Origin: Thermoplasmata archaeon
GTDB lineage: Archaea > Thermoplasmatota > E2 > DHVEG-1
NCBI GenBank assembly: GCA_003649845.1
Contig: QMTB01000084.1
Coordinates: 1 to 6,743 of the forward strand
Direction: 5' to 3'
DNA: 6,743 nt
Shown: one piece after another, positions 6,551 to 6,743 of the stretch
How positions within the stretch are numbered: position 1 is the first letter of the stretch
Layout of the letters: every line of letters starts with the position of its first letter
Notes under the pieces: model-generated
Told to the model about the DNA's origin: nothing
Databases searched by the model: none
The model's input: only the letters and a program-made list of their open reading frames with translations
Made by a program: the position numbers and the translations under genes

Positions 6551-6743
6551 GTTACTATTATTTGGCAGAAGCTCTACTAGATTAGATTCCTCTATATACT
6601 TCTTCACTCTTTTATATTTAGATATCGCAAAAGGCACTTGAAAGATATTTAGAGATTACTCTAGGAGAGATTGTGGAGATTCCTTTAGGATAACTAAGGA
6701 TAAAATATGGTTTAAACTTTCTATATTTGTAACATTTATATAC

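Noticed and set aside
1..6743. CRISPR array, transposon ends, tRNA or rRNA genes, tandem-repeat arrays
   Set aside because: I looked on both strands and found no regularly spaced repeats, transposase motifs, tRNA cloverleaf or rRNA-like sequence. The only internal direct repeat of note is in the regulator gene.

Overview
This is a compact polysaccharide-metabolism locus from a low-GC archaeon (about one-third G+C by eye). The archaeal assignment rests on four things: archaeal-type glycogen debranching enzyme, GH57 amylase and short alpha-glucan phosphorylase genes occurring together; TATA/BRE-like promoters with no bacterial -35/-10 pairs; GGAGG/GAGGT-type Shine-Dalgarno sites; and heavy use of AGA/AGG for Arg and ATA for Ile. 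The Ile/Tyr/Lys/Glu/Arg-rich proteins would suit a thermophile, but the sequence alone does not fix the lineage.

Layout. Positions 1-239 are AT-rich and non-coding, with TATA-like elements, a 9-bp inverted repeat and repeated TTTAGATAA words. A four-gene forward operon follows: a small protein made of two tandem winged-helix (DUF2582-like) domains (240-635), a GT4 glycosyltransferase resembling glycogen synthase (666-1790), a GH57 alpha-amylase-type glycoside hydrolase (1792-2976) and an archaeal amylo-alpha-1,6-glucosidase/glycogen debranching enzyme (2981-4822). Gaps between the genes are 30, 1 and 4 nt. A convergent alpha-glucan phosphorylase gene (4802-6502, minus strand) overlaps the end of the debranching gene by 21 bp. 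Its own promoter region fills the right end of the window.

How it fits together (inference from families and context). The GT4 enzyme would extend an alpha-1,4-glucan. The GH57 enzyme would cut or rearrange alpha-1,4 linkages, the debranching enzyme would remove alpha-1,6 branches, and the phosphorylase would release glucose-1-phosphate. All appear cytoplasmic, with no signal peptides or membrane segments. No glucose-1-phosphate nucleotidyltransferase and no recognisable branching enzyme lie in the window, so those steps must be encoded elsewhere. The leading double winged-helix protein is a plausible local regulator. Phosphorolysis sits on the opposite strand under a separate promoter, so synthesis/debranching and mobilisation can be controlled separately.

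I see no mobile elements, CRISPR arrays, tRNA or rRNA genes, and no clearly novel defence or other system. The most unusual points are the tandem regulator with a perfect 30-bp internal repeat, the tail-to-tail coding overlap, and two genes (regulator and phosphorylase) whose most upstream start codon is probably not the real one.
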